Of a stretch of 64,000 nt of DNA, positions 8,734 through 17,247 are shown piece by piece. The translations under genes were made by a program, and so were the position numbers. Position 1 is the stretch's first letter; each line of letters begins with the position of its first letter. The stretch comes from Clostridium culturomicium (GTDB taxonomy: Bacteria > Bacillota > Clostridia > Clostridiales > Clostridiaceae): contig NZ_CCXK01000012.1 of assembly GCF_000821305.1 (NCBI RefSeq), positions 187,191 to 251,190 of the forward strand, written 5' to 3'. The notes under the pieces are model-generated. The model worked only from the letters and a program-made list of their open reading frames with translations, had not been told where the DNA came from and made no database searches.

Positions 8734-9801
8734 GTGTCAGCATCAGATAAGACGGAGCAGCCCACCCAAAAGAGAAAGCAAGATGAGCGGAAAAAGGGGA
8801 ATGTTGCAAAGAGTAAAGAGGTTTCAAATGCAATAACCTTAGCCGCAGGGGTATTTACAATTTTTATACTTGCTAATAATGGGATAAGGTATCTTAAATT
8901 ATTTATTGCATCGTTTCTAAAGATAGATTTTACTGCTGAGCTTAGTAGTAATTTTGCAGGAGGGCTATTAAAGGAAGGAATCTATGCTTTTGTTAAATTG
9001 TTTTTTCCAGTAGCACTTGTAGTAATGATTTTTGGGGTTGCATCTCATGTTATGCAATCAGGTTTGTTATTTAGTAAAGATGCTTTAAAACCTAAATTTT
9101 CAAAGCTTAACCCTATTGAGGGACTGAAGAATATGTTTTCGCAAAGATCTTTAGTAAATTTAATCAAAAATACAGTGTTGTTAATTGCCTTAGGATACAT
9201 TGGATTCACCTTTGTTAAAAGCAATTACACAGACATATTAAAGATAGGGAATGTGCATTTCCCATACTTATTTTACACGGTTATAGCATTAATAAAAAAG
9301 TTATTTATAGTAGCAATACTTATTGCAGTAGTGATTGCAGTATTTGATTTTGCTTATCAGATATACTCCCACAAACAGAAGCTGAAGATGACAAAGCAGG
9401 AAGTAAAAGAGGAGTATAAACAAATGGAGGGAGATCCTCTTGTAAAATCTCAAATTAGACAAAAACAAAGACAGATGTCTGGTCAAAGAATGATTCAAAA
9501 TGCAAAAGAGGCAACAGTTATAATTACAAACCCAACTCATATCTCCATTGCAATCAAATATGAAAGTGGAGTTGATGCAGCTCCGATAGTTATTGCAAAG
9601 GGAGCTGATTTACTAGCTAAGAAAATTAGAGAAATAGCTAAGGAAAATGATATACCAATAATCGAAAATAAACCGCTTGCAAGGTTAATATATAAAGAAG
9701 TTGATGTTGACCAAGAGGTGCCATCAGATATGTATGAAGCAGTAGCTCAAGTCTTGGTTGCTGTATATAAGATTAAAAATAGATATAAGAAAAATTATTA
9801 G
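8734..9801 (+). CDS. flhB: Flagellar export switch protein FlhB
   Basis: FlhB is the export specificity switch. The 355-residue protein starts KTEQPTQKRKQDERKKGNV, has four membrane helices and a cytoplasmic domain containing the self-cleaving NPTH motif near residue 266 (TNPTHISIAI). Autocleavage between Asn and Pro allows the change from hook to filament export. The start is a GTG behind a GGAGAGAAAGA site; no suitable ATG exists. It is not fused to FliR. Confidence 0.97.
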   Translation: MSASDKTEQPTQKRKQDERKKGNVAKSKEVSNAITLAAGVFTIFILANNGIRYLKLFIASFLKIDFTAELSSNFAGGLLKEGIYAFVKLFFPVALVVMIFGVASHVMQSGLLFSKDALKPKFSKLNPIEGLKNMFSQRSLVNLIKNTVLLIALGYIGFTFVKSNYTDILKIGNVHFPYLFYTVIALIKKLFIVAILIAVVIAVFDFAYQIYSHKQKLKMTKQEVKEEYKQMEGDPLVKSQIRQKQRQMSGQRMIQNAKEATVIITNPTHISIAIKYESGVDAAPIVIAKGADLLAKKIREIAKENDIPIIENKPLARLIYKEVDVDQEVPSDMYEAVAQVLVAVYKIKNRYKKNY

Positions 9802-9812
9802 GAGAGTTGAGA

Positions 9813-11873
9813 ATGGAGAAATTAAGCATCAAGAATAGATTTGACATAATTGTGGGCTTTGGAGTAATCGGAATAGTACTTATGATAATAATTCCTTTAC
9901 CACCGTTTATCTTAGATCTTCTGTTGGTTTTAAATATCAGTTTATCAGTACTAATTTTGCTTATGACACTTTTTTCAACGAGTATACTACAGTTATCAAT
10001 ATTTCCAACAATATTATTGATAACAACCCTTTTTAGATTAGGTCTTAATATTTCATCAACAAGGCTTATTTTAGGAGAAGGTTATGCTGGTAGTGTAATT
10101 GAATCCTTTGGAAGTTTTGTTGTAAGGGGAAATTATGTAGTGGGAATAATTATATTCCTCATAATTATAATCATTCAGTTTGTAGTAATAACAAATGGTT
10201 CAGGAAGGGTTTCAGAGGTATCTGCAAGGTTTACCTTAGATGCTATGCCTGGTAAACAAATGAGCATAGATGCAGATTTAAATGCGGGAATGATTGATGA
10301 AAGAACAGCAAAAAAAAGAAGAAGAGAATTGCAGCAGGAAGCCGATTTTTATGGGTCTATGGACGGTGCATCTAAATTTGTTAAGGGAGATGCTATCGCA
10401 GGAATTATCGTAACCATTATAAATATAATTGGTGGAATGATAATTGGGGTAATGATGTTTGATATGAGCTTTGGAGAAGCGGCAGAAACCTTCATAAGAC
10501 TCACTATCGGAGATGGTCTTGTTAGCCAGATACCTGCGCTGCTTATCTCAACATCGGCAGGTATTTTAGTTACAAAGGCTGTTGGAGATGATAATGAAAG
10601 TTTTGCAAGCATGGCCGGACAACAGCTTACGGCTATTCCAAGGGCAATAATGATGACGGGTGTAGTACTTATAATTTTAGGTTTAATGCCGGGATTGCCT
10701 AAGTTACCATTATTTACTCTTGCTATTGGTTGTATATTAATTGGAATAACCTTAAATAAAGATAAAAAGGAAATTGAAGAAGCTATTGAAAGTAAGGAAA
10801 TTGCCGTTGAAGAAACAGGAGCAATAAATGAAGTTGAAGATGTATCAGAACTTTTAAATGTTGAACCTTTAGAGGTGGAAATAGGCTACGGCTTAATTCC
10901 ATTAGCAGATGAAAGTAATGGTGGAGATTTACTTCAAAGAATATCTTCAATAAGAAGGCAGTGTGCTATTGATATGGGAATTATTGTTCAGCCCATAAGA
11001 ATAAGAGACAACCTTCAGTTAAATCCAAATCAATATTGTATCAAGATAAGAGGAAACAGAGTTACAACATATGATCTTATGCCAACCATGCTTTTATGTA
11101 TGGATCCAATGGGGTTAGGGCTTGACATAGAAGGTATAAGAGCTATTGAACCAAGTTTTGGATTAGAAGCTGTATGGATAACCAAGGATAAGGTTGAAGA
11201 AGCTGAACTTCGAGGATATACAATTGTAGATCCATCAACCATATTAGTTACACACTTATTAGAAATAATCAAGGATAAGGCCCATGAATTAATTGGAAGA
11301 GAAGAAGTTAAAGAAATAATAGATGCAACTAAGGCAAGATACAGTGTAGTTGTTGAAGAACTTATACCAGACTTAATGACTTTAGGTGAAGTTCAGAAAG
11401 TATTTCAAAATCTTCTTAGGGAGAAGGTGGCAATTAAGGATAGGGTGACAATACTTGAAACCTTAGCTGATAGTGCAGTGAATACAAAGGATATAGAACT
11501 TCTTACAGAGTATGTGAGAATGGCTTTAAGTAAAGGGATTTGTTCAGAACTCGTGGATGACAGTAATTACATAAATGTGGCAACTTTATCAGGAGAGGTA
11601 GAAAGACTTATTGCAAATAACCTTCAAAAATCAGCTAATGGAACCTATCCAGCAGTTGACCCAGAAAGTACAAATAAAATTTTTAACAGTATAAAAGACA
11701 TAAGTGAAAATGTTGATTTTTATAATAATAGACCAATAATTTTAGTGTCACCAAAGATAAGAGCACCATTTAAAAGACTTGTTGAGATGGTATTTCCCAA
11801 TATTACGGTATTATCTTTAAATGAAATACCGAATGAAATACAGATAAAAGCACATGCAATAGTTAATATATAG
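9813..11873 (+). CDS. flhA: Flagellar export gate protein FlhA
   Basis: FlhA forms the nonameric export gate ring. The 686-residue protein has an N-terminal half with about eight membrane helices, the FHIPEP-region equivalents (SARFTLDAMPGKQMSIDADL) and a large cytoplasmic C-terminal domain that docks chaperone-substrate complexes. I start at ATG 9813 (GGAGAG site 7 bp upstream) rather than a TTG two codons earlier. In most Firmicutes flhF and flhG follow; here the sigma factor gene comes next after 16 bp. Confidence 0.97.
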   Translation: MEKLSIKNRFDIIVGFGVIGIVLMIIIPLPPFILDLLLVLNISLSVLILLMTLFSTSILQLSIFPTILLITTLFRLGLNISSTRLILGEGYAGSVIESFGSFVVRGNYVVGIIIFLIIIIIQFVVITNGSGRVSEVSARFTLDAMPGKQMSIDADLNAGMIDERTAKKRRRELQQEADFYGSMDGASKFVKGDAIAGIIVTIINIIGGMIIGVMMFDMSFGEAAETFIRLTIGDGLVSQIPALLISTSAGILVTKAVGDDNESFASMAGQQLTAIPRAIMMTGVVLIILGLMPGLPKLPLFTLAIGCILIGITLNKDKKEIEEAIESKEIAVEETGAINEVEDVSELLNVEPLEVEIGYGLIPLADESNGGDLLQRISSIRRQCAIDMGIIVQPIRIRDNLQLNPNQYCIKIRGNRVTTYDLMPTMLLCMDPMGLGLDIEGIRAIEPSFGLEAVWITKDKVEEAELRGYTIVDPSTILVTHLLEIIKDKAHELIGREEVKEIIDATKARYSVVVEELIPDLMTLGEVQKVFQNLLREKVAIKDRVTILETLADSAVNTKDIELLTEYVRMALSKGICSELVDDSNYINVATLSGEVERLIANNLQKSANGTYPAVDPESTNKIFNSIKDISENVDFYNNRPIILVSPKIRAPFKRLVEMVFPNITVLSLNEIPNEIQIKAHAIVNI

Positions 11874-11889
11874 TGGGGAGGTAATTAAG

Positions 11890-12606
11890 TTGAATAAAGC
11901 TGAGAAAGAGCAATGTGTACTAGATAACATTAATTTAGTGAGATATATAGCATCTAAATATTATACAGAAAGTATAGGGATTGAGTATGAAGATTTAGTA
12001 AGCTATGGAACCATGGGTTTAATCGATGCTGCAAATAAATATGAGGACGATAGAAATTGTAAGTTTTCAACATTTGCGTCTATGAAGATAAAAGCCTTTA
12101 TAATAGATGAAATAAGACGACGTTCTCCAGTTTCAAGGAACGATGTTGCAAATATAAACAAATATAATTATGCAGTAAAAGAGCTTCAAAACAACTTATT
12201 TAGAGAACCTACAGAATTAGAAATATCAAAATTTTTAAAGGTATCTACTGCTGAGGTGAAAAAAATTGAAACTAATATACATATAATGACTACCACATCT
12301 TTAGATACAGTGATTTTCCAAGGAAATAATGATATAACACTGATAGATACAATAAAGGCTGATGAAAGTTCATTGCCAGATAAAAAGATTGTAGAGGATG
12401 AAAAGATAGACATACTAGCAAAAGCAATTGAGATGTTAAAGGAAAAGGACAAGCTAGTACTTTCCTTATATTACTATGAGGAGCTGACCTTAAAGGAGAT
12501 TGGAAAGGTTCTTGAGGTATCAGAGTCTAGAGTGTGCCAGCTTCACAGCAGAGCGATAGTAAACTTGAGAAATGCAATGAATAAATTAAATTATAATATA
12601 GCTTAA
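11890..12606 (+). CDS. fliA: Flagellar sigma factor, FliA/SigD (sigma-28) family
   Basis: This alternative sigma factor directs late flagellar, motility and chemotaxis promoters. The 238-residue protein has region 2 (NLVRYIASKYY, YEDLVSYGTMGLIDAANKY, KFSTFASMKIKAFIIDEIRR), a short region 3 and region 4 with the helix-turn-helix LTLKEIGKVLEVSESRVCQ. The DEIRR.SPVSR transition is typical of the FliA/WhiG class. The start is a TTG behind a strong GGGGAGGTAATTAAG site. It lies directly after flhA, 10 bp before a rod gene. I see no anti-sigma factor gene (flgM) next to it. Confidence 0.93.
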   Translation: MNKAEKEQCVLDNINLVRYIASKYYTESIGIEYEDLVSYGTMGLIDAANKYEDDRNCKFSTFASMKIKAFIIDEIRRRSPVSRNDVANINKYNYAVKELQNNLFREPTELEISKFLKVSTAEVKKIETNIHIMTTTSLDTVIFQGNNDITLIDTIKADESSLPDKKIVEDEKIDILAKAIEMLKEKDKLVLSLYYYEELTLKEIGKVLEVSESRVCQLHSRAIVNLRNAMNKLNYNIA

Positions 12607-12616
12607 GGAGGCAACT

Positions 12617-13390
12617 ATGTTAAGAGGAATGTATTCGTCAATTTCTGCCATGATAAATTTACAGGCCAGCCAAAGTGTAATAACAAATAACATGGCAAAC
12701 ATAAACACTACAGGCTTTAAAAGTGAAACCTTAATATCTAAAAGCTTTGATGAGCTAGTATTGAGCAATAGAGATAAGTATGTTAATGGACAAGGTAAAA
12801 AACAGGAACTTGGAAGTTTAAATCCTGGAGTGAGAATAGATGAAGTTAATACTAACTATACTCAGGGAACTATAGTTTCAACAGACAATGACACTGACTT
12901 TGCTTTAAATGGAAAAGGCTTTTTCACTATTGAAGACAGAGAAGGAAACAGACGTTACACGAGAGATGGTGTTTTCAAGGTAAATAGCATGGGATATTTG
13001 GTAACAACTACTGGGGATAGTGTTCTTGGAGTTAACCAAGCCACTAATGCACTGGAGCCTATATACGTAGGAAATCAGAAGATATCTATGGATAATAGAA
13101 ATAATATTTTGCTGGATTCAAGGCTTGCATATAGATTTAATATTGTAGATTTTCAAGATTATAACACTTTAAATAAAGTAGGTCAGAATCAATTTGAAGG
13201 AAACAATCCAGTAACAGCAAATAATTATAATATACAAAATAGAGTTAAAGAGACCTCAAATGTAGATCTTATAGATGTAACTTCAGCTTTAATGACAAAT
13301 ATGAGAGCCTTTGAAGCAAATCAAAAGGTTGTCCAAATTATGGATACAACTTTAAGTAAGATAGCAAATGAAATAGGATCTATTAGATAG
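12617..13390 (+). CDS. Flagellar basal-body rod protein, FlgF/FlgG type
   Basis: A 257-residue rod-family protein with the N-terminal MYSSISAMINLQASQSVITN and NMANINTTGFKSE motif and the C-terminal ETSNVDLIDVTSALMTNMRAFEA-type motif. It forms part of the periplasm-equivalent rod between basal body and hook. It is the first of two adjacent rod genes; the arrangement matches the flgF-flgG (flhO-flhP) pair of Firmicutes, so this is most likely FlgF/FlhO, with FlgG as the alternative. ATG follows AAGGAGGCAACT, 10 bp after the sigma gene. Confidence 0.88.
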   Translation: MLRGMYSSISAMINLQASQSVITNNMANINTTGFKSETLISKSFDELVLSNRDKYVNGQGKKQELGSLNPGVRIDEVNTNYTQGTIVSTDNDTDFALNGKGFFTIEDREGNRRYTRDGVFKVNSMGYLVTTTGDSVLGVNQATNALEPIYVGNQKISMDNRNNILLDSRLAYRFNIVDFQDYNTLNKVGQNQFEGNNPVTANNYNIQNRVKETSNVDLIDVTSALMTNMRAFEANQKVVQIMDTTLSKIANEIGSIR

Positions 13391-13401
13391 GGGGTAGACT
13401 G

Positions 13402-14163
13402 ATGTACGGAATGATGAATGTAAGCAAGTCTGGAATGAGTGCTAATCAAAACAAAATAAATGTAATTTCTAATAATATGGTTAATTCAACTACTACTGGA
13501 TATAAGAGATTAGAGGTTGAGTTTCATGACTTGGTCAGAGAAGGGTTAAACAGGGATTCTTACCCTGTTAATAAACTAAATACTAATATTGGGACAGGCG
13601 TAAGAAGCGGTAATGAAATAAGAAATACTATGCAAGGCAGTTTAAAGCAATCTGGAATTAAAACAGATTTGGCAATAGATGGTGAAGGACTTTTTAGAGT
13701 TATAAGACCTAATAATACTTATGCATATACAAGAAGTGGAGAGTTTGCCATTGATTCTAGCGGAAAACTTGTGGATGATGCAGGGAATATATTAGATATA
13801 CAGTTTTATAATAACAATAGTTATGCAACAGCAGGATTGACTAATGAAAATTTTACTGTAGATAAGAGTGGGCAAGTATATGCTGGCAATGAGTTGATAG
13901 GAAAAATAAATTTATATACTGCAACAGGTGATAATGACTTTTTATCAGCAGGTGATAGTTTATTTGTGACTAAAGACGGTGCGAATTTAAATGTAGTAAA
14001 TGGTTCAAGTATAATGCAAGGATATACAGAGATGTCTAATGTTAATTTAGGACAGGAGATGACTGATTTAATTTCAGTTCAAAGAGCTTTTCAGTTAAAT
14101 AGCAAGGGAATTACAGTTGCTGATGATATGTGGTCAATGATAAATAATCTGCAATCAAGGTAA
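13402..14163 (+). CDS. flgG: Flagellar basal-body rod protein FlgG
   Basis: A second rod-family protein (253 residues) with MYGMMNVSKSGMSANQNKIN, a degenerate NNMVNSTTTGYKR motif and the C-terminal EMTDLISVQRAFQLNSKGIT motif. FlgG makes the distal rod. It starts 11 bp after the preceding rod gene and ends 15 bp before fliM. It differs from the upstream paralogue throughout, so the pair is old and not a recent duplication. Confidence 0.88.
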   Translation: MYGMMNVSKSGMSANQNKINVISNNMVNSTTTGYKRLEVEFHDLVREGLNRDSYPVNKLNTNIGTGVRSGNEIRNTMQGSLKQSGIKTDLAIDGEGLFRVIRPNNTYAYTRSGEFAIDSSGKLVDDAGNILDIQFYNNNSYATAGLTNENFTVDKSGQVYAGNELIGKINLYTATGDNDFLSAGDSLFVTKDGANLNVVNGSSIMQGYTEMSNVNLGQEMTDLISVQRAFQLNSKGITVADDMWSMINNLQSR

Positions 14164-14178
14164 GAAAGAGGATATAAC

Positions 14179-15069
14179 ATGGAAGATATAAGATTATATG
14201 ACTTTAAAAAGAGTGAAAAATTCTCCATAGAGAATATTAGATATTTTGTAGCTATGGCTGAGGAATTTTGTAAAACTTCGAATATGCAGATAAGCTATGA
14301 GACTAAAAGTGATAATTTTAAATTAGATTTAGAAAAATCAAGTCAGACAAATTTTGGGGAATTTATAGAAAAGGTAAATAGTAATAATGTAGTGGTAGAA
14401 TATAGGGTTTATCCGTTAGTAGAGAATTTAACCATTTTCTTTGATAAGCATGTGGTACTTAGCCTAGTGGATTCATTATTAGGTGGTAGTGGAAAAATTG
14501 ATTCTATTGATAGGGAGCTTACCAATATAGATTTAGAATTATTTAAGTATTTAGCAGAGTGTTTACTGAGAAGAATATATATACCTTATCATCATGAGAA
14601 TATAAATATTGTTGATATATATACAAATACAGTTCAATATCAGAAGCTTACCAATAAAGACGTTATTTTTGAAGCTGCACTAAAGGTGGCTTTACAGAAA
14701 GAGTCACTTGGTATGGTTAGATTCTGTATGCCTTACAAAAACATGGAGTCAGTACTTGGAGATTTAGTTAATAATAATATCAAAGGACTGAATAGATTAG
14801 ATGAAGAGGGAGAAAAATTATTATCTAAGGAAGCTTTAGATTTCACGAGAAATGTAGATGTAGATATCTGTGCAAAGCTTGGTGGAGCAACAGTAAGCAT
14901 TAATGACTTATTAAATCTAGAGGCAGGAGATGTTATTCTTTTAGACCAGAGAATTTATGATGATATAACTATAAGTGTTGGAGATGCCGATGTATATAAG
15001 GCTAAAGCAGGATTATTAGGAATAAAAAAAGGTGTTGAAATAACTGATATAATTGATAAGGAGAGATAA
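14179..15069 (+). CDS. fliM: Short FliM-type flagellar motor switch protein
   Basis: FliM is the C-ring subunit between FliG and FliN. This 296-residue protein starts almost directly at the FliM middle-domain motif (IRLYDFKKSEKFSIENIRYF), contains the FliM/CheC-like LVDSLLGGSGK segment around residue 103 and ends with a SpoA (FliMN_C) domain from about residue 225. It lacks roughly the first 30-40 residues of ordinary FliM, which hold the EIDALL-type CheY-P-binding motif. fliN follows after 2 bp. It could be a structural FliM that leaves CheY binding to another switch protein (for example FliY) encoded elsewhere; that part is inference. Confidence 0.85.
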   Translation: MEDIRLYDFKKSEKFSIENIRYFVAMAEEFCKTSNMQISYETKSDNFKLDLEKSSQTNFGEFIEKVNSNNVVVEYRVYPLVENLTIFFDKHVVLSLVDSLLGGSGKIDSIDRELTNIDLELFKYLAECLLRRIYIPYHHENINIVDIYTNTVQYQKLTNKDVIFEAALKVALQKESLGMVRFCMPYKNMESVLGDLVNNNIKGLNRLDEEGEKLLSKEALDFTRNVDVDICAKLGGATVSINDLLNLEAGDVILLDQRIYDDITISVGDADVYKAKAGLLGIKKGVEITDIIDKER

Positions 15070-15071
15070 CA

Positions 15072-15335
15072 ATGAATGATAAAATAGCTAGAGTATTAGA
15101 TATACCAATAGAGATTACTGTGGTCCTAGGAAGAACTAAAATGGCTTTAAGTGAAATTTTGGAGCTGGGAAGAGGTTCTTTAATTGAGCTTGATACTTTA
15201 GATAATCAAGAAGTTGAAATATTAGTAAATGAAAAGAAAATAGCTTATGGACAAGTTGTTGTTGCTCAACAGAATTTTGGAATTAAGATAACTAAGGTAT
15301 TAGAGCCAGATGACTTAGTTAAAACTTTGAGATAA
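15072..15335 (+). CDS. fliN: Flagellar motor switch protein FliN (SpoA domain only)
   Basis: An 87-residue protein made of one SpoA/FliMN_C domain: LDIPIEITVVLGRTKMALSE, then LGRGSLIELDTLDNQEVEI and GQVVVAQQNFGIKI. This is the FliN core without the N-terminal CheC-phosphatase domain found in FliY of Bacillus. It forms the bottom of the C-ring with FliM. The ATG is 2 bp after the fliM stop, so the two are surely coupled. Confidence 0.93.
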   Translation: MNDKIARVLDIPIEITVVLGRTKMALSEILELGRGSLIELDTLDNQEVEILVNEKKIAYGQVVVAQQNFGIKITKVLEPDDLVKTLR

Positions 15336-15364
15336 GCTTTTAAAATTTTAATTTGAGGTGTGTG

Positions 15365-16111
15365 ATGAAAATAGACAATGCAATTTATAGATGTAATAGA
15401 TATGTAGCATATGTAGTTCTAACTGCATATGTAATTCTATTTATATTTTTATTGCCACAAAAATTTCGTGTTGAAGAAATCATTGACACATCGACAGAAA
15501 TACAAGAAACGGAGGAACTTATTGAAAGTAATCATTATTATATTAGTGGTGTTCCTTCAATAAATCAATTTCCAGAGCTTCCTACAGGTTGTGAAGTTAC
15601 AAGTTCAGCAATGCTTTTAAATTTTTATGGGGTAAGTGTTGGTAAAGAAACTTTGGCAGATGAAGTTTCAAAAGCTGCCTTACCTGGATTTAAAAATGGC
15701 AGAATTGAAGGTGAAAGTCCTTATGAGTACTTTATAGGTAATCCTAGAGATAATAATGCCTTTGGCGCATTTAATCAACCTATGTTTAATTTGATAAATA
15801 GGTATATAGCTGCTGAAAATATTACTGGCTGTGAATTTTCGCAAATCATTGAAAAAATTAAAAATGGACAACCTGTCATGGCATGGATAACGAGAGACTT
15901 AATAGAGGTACAATATACAAGCAGCTGGTATATAGAAAATGAAGAATTCTGGTGGCCAAGAGGTGAACATACTGTTGTTATTACTGGAGTTGAGAAAGGT
16001 ATAGTGATAGTTAATGATCCTTATGATGGTCAAGAAAAGCGATATGAATTAGAGCGCTTTAAAAGCGTTTGGGAAGCTATGGGAAGACAGGCTATTGTTA
16101 TTTCAAAGTAA
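15365..16111 (+). CDS. Membrane-anchored C39-like cysteine peptidase family protein
   Basis: A 248-residue protein with a single N-terminal membrane helix (about residues 14-33) and an extracytoplasmic C39-like (Peptidase_C39_2) domain. The catalytic-type Cys lies in LPTGCEVTSSAMLLNFYGV, the His in RGEHTVVITGVE, and an Asp in VNDPYDG. The family contains YvpB-type proteins of unknown substrate. ATG 15365 with GAGG 6 bp upstream is preferred over an in-frame TTG 12 bp earlier. It begins 29 bp after fliN on the same strand and ends at the operon terminator, so it is probably cotranscribed with the flagellar genes. A role in wall passage or flagellar maturation is only a guess. Confidence 0.8.
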   Translation: MKIDNAIYRCNRYVAYVVLTAYVILFIFLLPQKFRVEEIIDTSTEIQETEELIESNHYYISGVPSINQFPELPTGCEVTSSAMLLNFYGVSVGKETLADEVSKAALPGFKNGRIEGESPYEYFIGNPRDNNAFGAFNQPMFNLINRYIAAENITGCEFSQIIEKIKNGQPVMAWITRDLIEVQYTSSWYIENEEFWWPRGEHTVVITGVEKGIVIVNDPYDGQEKRYELERFKSVWEAMGRQAIVISK

Positions 16112-16113
16112 AA

Positions 16114-16141
16114 GGTGTGAACTTGTTTCACATCTTTTTTT
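16114..16141 (+). terminator. Intrinsic terminator of the flagellar operon
   Basis: An 8-bp stem (GGTGTGAA / TTCACATC, one G-U pair) with a 5-nt loop is followed by seven T residues. It starts three bases after the peptidase stop codon and closes the operon that begins before the window. Confidence 0.88.
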
Positions 16142-16200
16142 ATAACTAAAATCATACTCTTTTTATTTTGGGTAACTCTATTATAAAAGGTGGTGATTTG

Positions 16201-16593
16201 ATGATACTTAACTTAGAAAGTGGTTGTCATGAAATTGGAAAAAAGCATGGAACTATTATGGAAGGTAGCATTGAACTAAGTAATGGAACAAAATGTTTGA
16301 TTTTTGCTCATTATTGCGATAGTACATTATTTTATAAAGATTTTTTCAGGATTTCAAAAAATATTTTTAAAGTAAATAAATCAATAAAAAGGAATCTTAA
16401 AGAAGTAAAAAAAGAAGTAAAGAAGCGAGGATATAAAGATGTTTGGACAAAGGGAGCTTTCTCTTTTTATGGTGATCTAAGGCCATTAGCTGTAAAGGCT
16501 GACTTTGGGAAGTGGGGAAAGAATGGAATTATTGAGAATGAAAAATATGGCTCGAATTTTTTAATATCAGCTGTTTTCTATAAACAATCTTAA
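16201..16593 (+). CDS. Conserved-looking hypothetical protein (130 aa)
   Basis: No family recognised. The ATG at 16201 is chosen over an upstream TTG because AAAGGTGG lies 8 bp before it. The product is basic and soluble: an N-terminal part LNLESGCHEIGKKHG, a Lys-rich helix (residues about 56-80, NKSIKRNLKEVKKEVKKRGY) and a mixed C-terminal region with GKWGKNGIIENEKYG. No signal peptide or membrane helix. It stands alone between the flagellar operon terminator and a small Cys-rich gene on the same strand. Confidence 0.65.
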   Translation: MILNLESGCHEIGKKHGTIMEGSIELSNGTKCLIFAHYCDSTLFYKDFFRISKNIFKVNKSIKRNLKEVKKEVKKRGYKDVWTKGAFSFYGDLRPLAVKADFGKWGKNGIIENEKYGSNFLISAVFYKQS

Positions 16594-16730
16594 ACACCTA
16601 AATTAATTTAAATATAATAAAATGTAGAAAATTACTCTAGAATTTCATAGGGTTATTAATAAGAAGGTGGACAAAATATTTTTAGGATAGTTCATATCCT
16701 CAAATTATAATTTTTAAGGAGTGATAAATC

Positions 16731-16862
16731 ATGAGTGAAAAGCATTGTTGTGGTTGTGGTTCAAAACAAGATAAAGAAAAAAAGGCTAATAGTTGTGGAT
16801 GTAGTCATAAAAAAGAGAAGAAGGCTCAAAATATAAAAGAGTATAATTCTACTTGTCATTAG
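16731..16862 (+). CDS. Small Cys-rich protein (43 aa, six Cys)
   Basis: A short gene with a strong AAGGAG site 8 bp upstream of its ATG and a terminator about 60 bp downstream. The 43-residue product reads MSEKHCCGCGSKQDKEKK, then a second cluster SCGCSHKKEKK and a final Cys-His. The cysteines are at 6, 7, 9, 22, 24 and 42, separated by Lys-rich linkers, giving a basic, probably metal-binding peptide. I do not recognise the family. It does not match the SCIFF peptide pattern and there is no radical-SAM maturase nearby. It could be a metallothionein-like or metal-delivery protein. Confidence 0.6.
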   Translation: MSEKHCCGCGSKQDKEKKANSCGCSHKKEKKAQNIKEYNSTCH

Positions 16863-16920
16863 TAGAGATACTATAGAATACTGATTATTATTAATCTGGC
16901 GGAGAAGAAAAGAAACCCAG

Positions 16921-16950
16921 CCGGCAGCTTTAGTGCTGCCGGTTCTTTTT
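16921..16950 (+). terminator. Intrinsic terminator
   Basis: A perfect 8-bp GC stem (CCGGCAGC / GCTGCCGG) with a 6-nt loop is followed by TTCTTTTT. It terminates the Cys-rich gene and lies tail-to-tail against the stop codon of the minus-strand zinc-ribbon gene. Confidence 0.88.
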
Positions 16951-17107
16951 AGTTAATTTTGCATATTTTATGTCCACAATTATCACATTTATAATAGGTT
17001 TTACCATATTGATTATTATCATATACGTGATTGAATTTTTTCATAGTATATCCACATACTTCACAGGGAAATGTTTCAGGAATATTTGATTTATTGTTTT
17101 TTCTCAT
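16949..17107 (-). CDS. Small zinc-ribbon protein (52 aa)
   Basis: A minus-strand gene with a good AAGGAGT site 9 bp before its ATG. The 52-residue product has two CxxC knuckles, CEVCGY near residue 15 and CDNCGHKIC near residue 41, spaced by about 25 residues with aromatic residues between, the pattern of a small zinc ribbon. Function is unknown; such proteins may act as nucleic-acid-binding or structural zinc modules. It converges with the Cys-rich gene, its stop overlapping the T-run of that gene's terminator. Confidence 0.65.
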   Translation of the reverse strand: MRKNNKSNIPETFPCEVCGYTMKKFNHVYDNNQYGKTYYKCDNCGHKICKIN

Positions 17108-17247
17108 ATTTAAAGTAACTCCTTAATCAGCTTCATTTAGTATATTATATATTTGTCAGAAAATATTTGACAAATTGGAAAGGTTAAATATTTCTTTTAA
17201 CTATGATATCATCATATTAAAGAGATTTGAAGTGAAGTAGGTGTGTT

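Noticed and set aside
7947..9801. A FliR-FlhB fusion as seen in some clostridia
   Set aside because: A stop codon at 8706-8708 and a separate GTG start with its own ribosome site show two genes.
16731..16862. SCIFF peptide (radical-SAM ranthipeptide precursor)
   Set aside because: The Cys spacing and sequence do not match the SCIFF pattern, and no maturase gene is adjacent.
17167..17207. TTGACA...TATGAT promoter before the FAD oxidase
   Set aside because: The spacing is about 29 bp, too long for a SigA promoter.
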